DNA of 64,000 bases, from contig NC_059552.1 in the NCBI RefSeq assembly GCF_905220415.1, positions 7,579,001 through 7,643,000 on the forward strand, written 5' to 3'. This document shows, one piece after another, positions 59,263-64,000 of the stretch. The translations under genes were made by a program, and so were the position numbers. Under the pieces are notes generated by a model that worked only from the letters and a program-made list of their open reading frames with translations, did no database searches and was not told the DNA's origin. This stretch comes from Colias croceus (Eukaryota > Arthropoda > Insecta > Lepidoptera > Pieridae). Positions within the stretch are counted from its first letter, which is position 1. Each line of letters begins with the position of its first letter.

Positions 59263-62200
59263 AACGTAACGAAGAGAACGTTTTTAGAAGATACAATATT
59301 GAACAAAATTGATTTACACCAACAAGCCGTTTTCAATCTTTTAAAATCGATTCATGCTCAAACATATGAAATTTTAGTATCGATAAAGATCCACTGTTGA
59401 AACATTCCAAGCGATTTTATCTGGATCTAGGAAATAGAACTTGATATAGCATCCAGGGCTCCACGCGTTATTAATCTCGCATCTAGCCATATAAATCGAT
59501 TGGCCAGAACAATAGCTAGAATCGATTTTATATCTCGATACACGAATCGAATCGTTTGTTTGTCTTTGTATGATGTACATAAATGCTTGGTTGTATCAAG
59601 AAAGTAAATATCTTGAGTTTACTTATATCACGCTCCTTTACTTCGACTGACTTTTTGTGCATGAATATGAGATACGTGTGATTTCTTACGCTATTATCAT
59701 TGTTTTTTTATTTATTTAAAACTAGCTTACCTATTTACAGTCCTAACTATTACTTTATTATACACAATATAACCAATATTTTTAAAAAATAATAATTATT
59801 TATATACCTATCAGAAATGTGGATTAACTCTGAAACGTTATTTCAAAATAATATTCCGTATGAAAATTGCGTGATTACATGTTTTTCTTTAATTATAAGA
59901 TATTTATGTTTTCCACGGTTATATTTCAAGGGAGCAGCGACATTCATCTTGCGATGTCTTACTCAGCAATAATTATTCAAATTACTTCCTTATCACCAGC
60001 AAGCAGTTTCTTACGACCCTCCTTTTATTATTAACTAATTTTCATTTGTATATACAATTTATATAGGTTACGAACAAACTTTTTGATAACAAAAACGTTT
60101 TAATTGAGATTTCCTAAATTAATTATTATCTATGTAAATTTCATGCTATTGTCATTTATTCACAGCTTTCAAATAAATTACTACAGTATCATATTTAACA
60201 GTCTCTATAATGTATTGTTTCAAAAGGCGCCACTATAAAATAAACTATTATGTCTTCAACGACTTTTTAACGAGCTATATTATGTTACATGAAACTCACA
60301 TATTTTATTACCTTACTACATGTCAGTTTTAGAATTATCGACTTTCAACGTCTGGCATTATCGACGAGTCGCATCACTATCAACTAGAAATGTAATAGTC
60401 CTAACAAATTACTGGCTCCGACCCCGTAGTTATAAGTCACATTCAGAAGCCGAGATATAGATCTAATCCATCGATTCACGTTTATCGATCGGTTCGTGTA
60501 TCGATATTAGTTTATCGATATTCCATTTGTCACGACCACACTATCTCCTGATACAAATTGTTGGATTTTATTTTTTGTTCGATTGAAATAATAATATACG
60601 TTTTGCGCTGTAAATATTATGTAGGTACTAGGGATTAGTTTTGCAAATAAGAAAGCAAGATTTTCAGAATTTCATATTTGAAAAATGCATCTGTTGAGGT
60701 TAGATTTAATACCAAAGTGTCCTAGAAACTAACAATGAAACTGGTCTTTGATTGAGAGTAAGATCTCTCCAAAACATTTTTAAAAGTCAAATCATTATTT
60801 TCTTTGTTAATCTCTTTCACTGCACAAAAACAACATATCAACTGTTAGCTAAGAATCGTTGGTACCAATCCAAAGCCCCTACACCTCATATTGTCATTAC
60901 GAACTAAGTGTGCACATTAAAATTCATCCCGCAGTGGGGTTAACGTCTAACATCCCGATAACCATTAGGCTTAATTTGTGCCAACCCTTACCTATCCCTT
61001 CCGTATCGCTTTACAGATAAGATGCTGTAAATCGATGTATGAATTTGTGTTTTTTCTGTAAGGGAGTTTGGTATTTGGAAATTCAGATACGTTGATTAAA
61101 ATTAAAACGCTGTGATTTTTTAATGAAACAAATGTTACCTATAAGTACGTCAGTTTTTTTAAAGATAAATTAAACAGATCTTACTGAGAACAATAAAGGT
61201 AATTACGTATCTACCTATTACTTACTATGTACCTAGGTCCTAGATGATGCGATAATGTATTACTTACTAGATACTTCTTTACTTATCTAAAAATTAAATA
61301 CACTATATTCCTTACTTCCCCTAACATAAAGAAAAGATTTACAATTATTTGTTTCATCGTTATTTAACGCTCATAAAGAAAGTTTCACAGATAAAAAATC
61401 TAACACAACTCTTACAGATTAAAAATATACTCTGTATAAATAACCGTAATTAATAGTATAGCAATGTTCACGCGCCCTAACGGCCCTTTCAGTATCTGAT
61501 ACAATATTCTAATGTTATTGTGACCCGACCAGAGATAAAATATCTTCTTGATTTGTGCGATTTCTTGTTCGCAAGTTTACGGTTCGCTATCTATTTGCTT
61601 TACGGTCATCGTGAATGTCCGTTTATTAATATTTCTAATTGAATTTACTGTAATTAATTTGTTTATGGGACCCTTGAAAGTATATTTTATGTTTTAAAAT
61701 GATAGTGCGTTCAACGTAGTTAGTAAAACTGTTGATTACAAGATAAAATTATTTTAGATTATGATTTGTTTTTTACACAGTATAGTGCTTAAGATGAAGC
61801 TTTATTTACATCTTTTTTTTATTTCAATCAAAACTGACCTTATCACGTTTATAGCTTTCCACCTGATTTGTTAACATCTTCCATTAGCATAATAGTTAGA
61901 ACAAACGCAAGGGTCAGCATTACAAGTAACCTCAACAAACAATAAACAATTGCGCTTACGTGTGCAATAATTAACCACTATAACTTGATCCCTGAACCCT
62001 CAATCGAGTGTGATATTGGAAGGATTTGATAATCGTAGCAGGGGTCAATTTATGTTGGCCGTTTTAGTCTACACTATGTTTGGATAAATATTGGTGGCGA
62101 CATACGCGTGTTAATGGGGTAGGTAGCTATCGCCGCGTTTGTGAGATATTTTTTTGGACAATACAAATTAATATCGATTATAGTAGGTAAATCAATTACT

Positions 62201-64000
62201 AGGGATCTGTGAAATAGTAACGTTCAATGATTTATGCCGTTTAATTAATTTTAACCGTGAATATTGCAAATATGACAGTAATTTAGTGTACTTCATATTT
62301 GTGTGTTAAAATAAAATAAATAGTTGATGTGAGTTAGTTGACGTGATTCATCATCAATTTAGCACTGACTACTGCCCGAGAAGTTTGAATACTAACATGA
62401 TTGAGGTTTGATTTATGATAACAATTATAAAATTTAATGCCGCGTTTTAACTCCGAATTTGTTCTGTATATTCCACTAATCGTAATACTTATAATAATGT
62501 ATAAGATAATAGAACAGCAATGGGGGGCTGTCAACACGGCTGTTATCCGTTTAAAGTGTCACCTTTGGTCTGATAACGATAACCATCTAAATGCTACGGA
62601 ATTTTAGATACTCGTAAAACGAAATTTGATACCAATTAATGATTTTTCTTTATGACATTATTGTCTGTGGAATCGATAGTTTTCTTAATTAGAGTAATTA
62701 GGCCATTTTTAAGGATTAAGAGGATTTATTACTTTATTATTATTTTATTATCCTGTTACAGATTGATGCTGTTCAATATGAACCTCTAGCTGGATCGTTA
62801 ATTAGTACATGATACGGATCCTATGTTTAATTCTAGATGTAGATTACGAGATAAAAGGTCACGTAAATATGTAAAACAAGAGTAAATAAAGCCGATCCTT
62901 CATTAGCCATCTTATTTTCTTAACTATATCTTTGTTTACAAAACATTCATACTATGTATTTTTATATAAATAATAGCACGAACAACTAAAAGCATAGAAC
63001 AGTTATAACATCTTCAAACCTAACTAAAACTACAAACCCATTCATATTTACAAAATTATGTTTTTATTACGTCATCAACACCCATAAACCCCCATAAGCA
63101 ATATTTCATTTCCTCCCAACAAATAGTATAACGCGTTACTTATGTAGGTAAGTATATAACAACCACTAACGTTATTGTAGGCACCATTTTATGCACTTAC
63201 ACGGTTACACCTAACACACAAAACATCAGACGATCATCAAATGCAGTGACAGATCCGCACAAACTTCATACCATTGTGTCTTATCGCACGAACTTCGGAC
63301 ACAAGAATGGCCCTGTCAGTGTCAGCGACTTCGCTAGAATAGCCTTCATTGGGACAACGCTATGCATTGTGAATTGTGTTTTACGTTGTGGAATGTGAGA
63401 TTAGACTAATTATGTTTGTAGGAAACACTAACAGTTGAAAAAATTGGTTTGTCACTTACGACTTGATACAAAGTTTATGTTTAACTGTAGCCTATCTATA
63501 AATACAAATTTTAACCCAAATTCGCGAAGAGCATACATACATAATTAGTAAATCGCGTATAAAATCTTATCTCTATACCTAAGTACAGATTCCGCACTTA
63601 ATATTTCGCAGTCACATTAGCTTTAAGGAAATTGTTACTACGAAGTGTGCTATGTTGTTTCTAAATGAAGCTTTTCTATTATATTCTATAATGTAAATAG
63701 TTCTGTCCATCCATCCCCACAGTTTTAACAAACAGACGAAAAGTTACACCATTCGCATTATTTGAATATCACAGTACCGCTGGCGTGGAAAACTTGCTAA
63801 GTGCCATTTGTTAATTAATTTTTATATTTATTTTAGTAAAAAGTCATATCAATCGTATAATACCTAGAACGTACACCATCTTTTAAGTGAATAAAATTAA
63901 TAAACTGTATCTAGATATAAGTGATTTAGTCTGATTTAATTTTTTTTTTGACGTGAACCTGTACATTTAACAATTATTATTATTTGTCTCAGCTATATTG
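59263..64000. other. AT-rich svp intron, no distinct feature
   Basis: I see no coding exon, RNA gene or clear mobile element. ATCGAT-type words are frequent at 59340-59560 and 60440-60540 (such words can bind DREF or BEAF-like proteins), without further support. Confidence 0.4.

Larger units (their letters stand above)
36770..64000 (-). other. svp: svp last intron (to window end and beyond)
   Basis: The acceptor at 36770-36771 is preceded by a T-rich tract (TATTTTTTTAACAG...TTTTCAATTATTACAG). The upstream exons of svp would give long open frames (zinc fingers, first half of the ligand-binding domain) and none is present, so the whole interval is treated as intron. It is AT-rich with scattered GC-elevated unique patches at about 41390-41430, 43960-44050, 46610-46790, 49180-49340, 51400-51590, 52720-52870 and 56740-56960, which are candidate enhancers. 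The repeats inside it are listed separately. An unrelated nested non-coding gene cannot be excluded. Confidence 0.7.

Noticed and set aside
1..64000. CRISPR arrays, operons, bacterial-type features
   Set aside because: The sequence is insect nuclear DNA with introns and eukaryotic transposons; no regularly spaced identical repeats with unique spacers exist.

Overview
The window looks like nuclear DNA from a moth or butterfly (Lepidoptera). It is AT-rich and gene-poor, with many short T/A runs. It carries dispersed repeats of types common in lepidopteran genomes: RTE/SINE-like tails ending in a run of CAAA units followed by CTTTATAAT, small inverted-repeat elements, and CR1/jockey-type LINE tails. 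This assignment is by recognition, not by a database search.

Only two protein-coding loci can be supported. (1) On the minus strand, 36495-36769 is the terminal coding exon of the orphan nuclear receptor seven-up (svp, COUP-TF/NR2F family). It encodes the end of the ligand-binding domain and is preceded by a splice acceptor. No upstream svp exon is visible, so 36770-64000 is read as more than 27 kb of the last intron. 1-36185 is 3' UTR followed by intergenic sequence. (2) On the minus strand, 10940-14877 is an apparently full-length non-LTR retrotransposon of the R2/R4-Dong type. It has one intact 1190-codon ORF (reverse transcriptase, CCHC, restriction-like endonuclease), a two-copy 83-bp hairpin repeat at its 5' end and a possible TAAT target duplication. 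It lies beside or inside older repeats. A tRNA-Ala(CGC) gene sits at 10225-10296.

The most interesting signal is immediately downstream of the svp stop codon. The svp reading frame continues past UGA, ten sense codons and a second UGA into 91 open codons (36186-36461) with strong coding-type composition: 75 of 91 third positions are G or C, in a genome that is otherwise about two-thirds A+T. A 7-bp stem-loop lies between the two stops. This fits a stop-codon readthrough extension of Seven-up, or an unrecognised terminal exon used by another transcript.

Layout. 1-540: GC-elevated repeat with a degenerate short motif. 541-10224: AT-rich intergenic DNA with repeat fragments and small elements. 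10225-15035: tRNA, retrotransposon and LINE tail. 15036-36185: intergenic DNA and the presumed svp 3' flank, with repeats, a near-perfect 30-bp hairpin, a G-run island and several GC-elevated blocks that could be regulatory. 36186-36769: svp 3' exon and extension. 36770-64000: svp intron with a 535-bp TIR element, a 9-bp-periodic TGTCA array and other small repeats.
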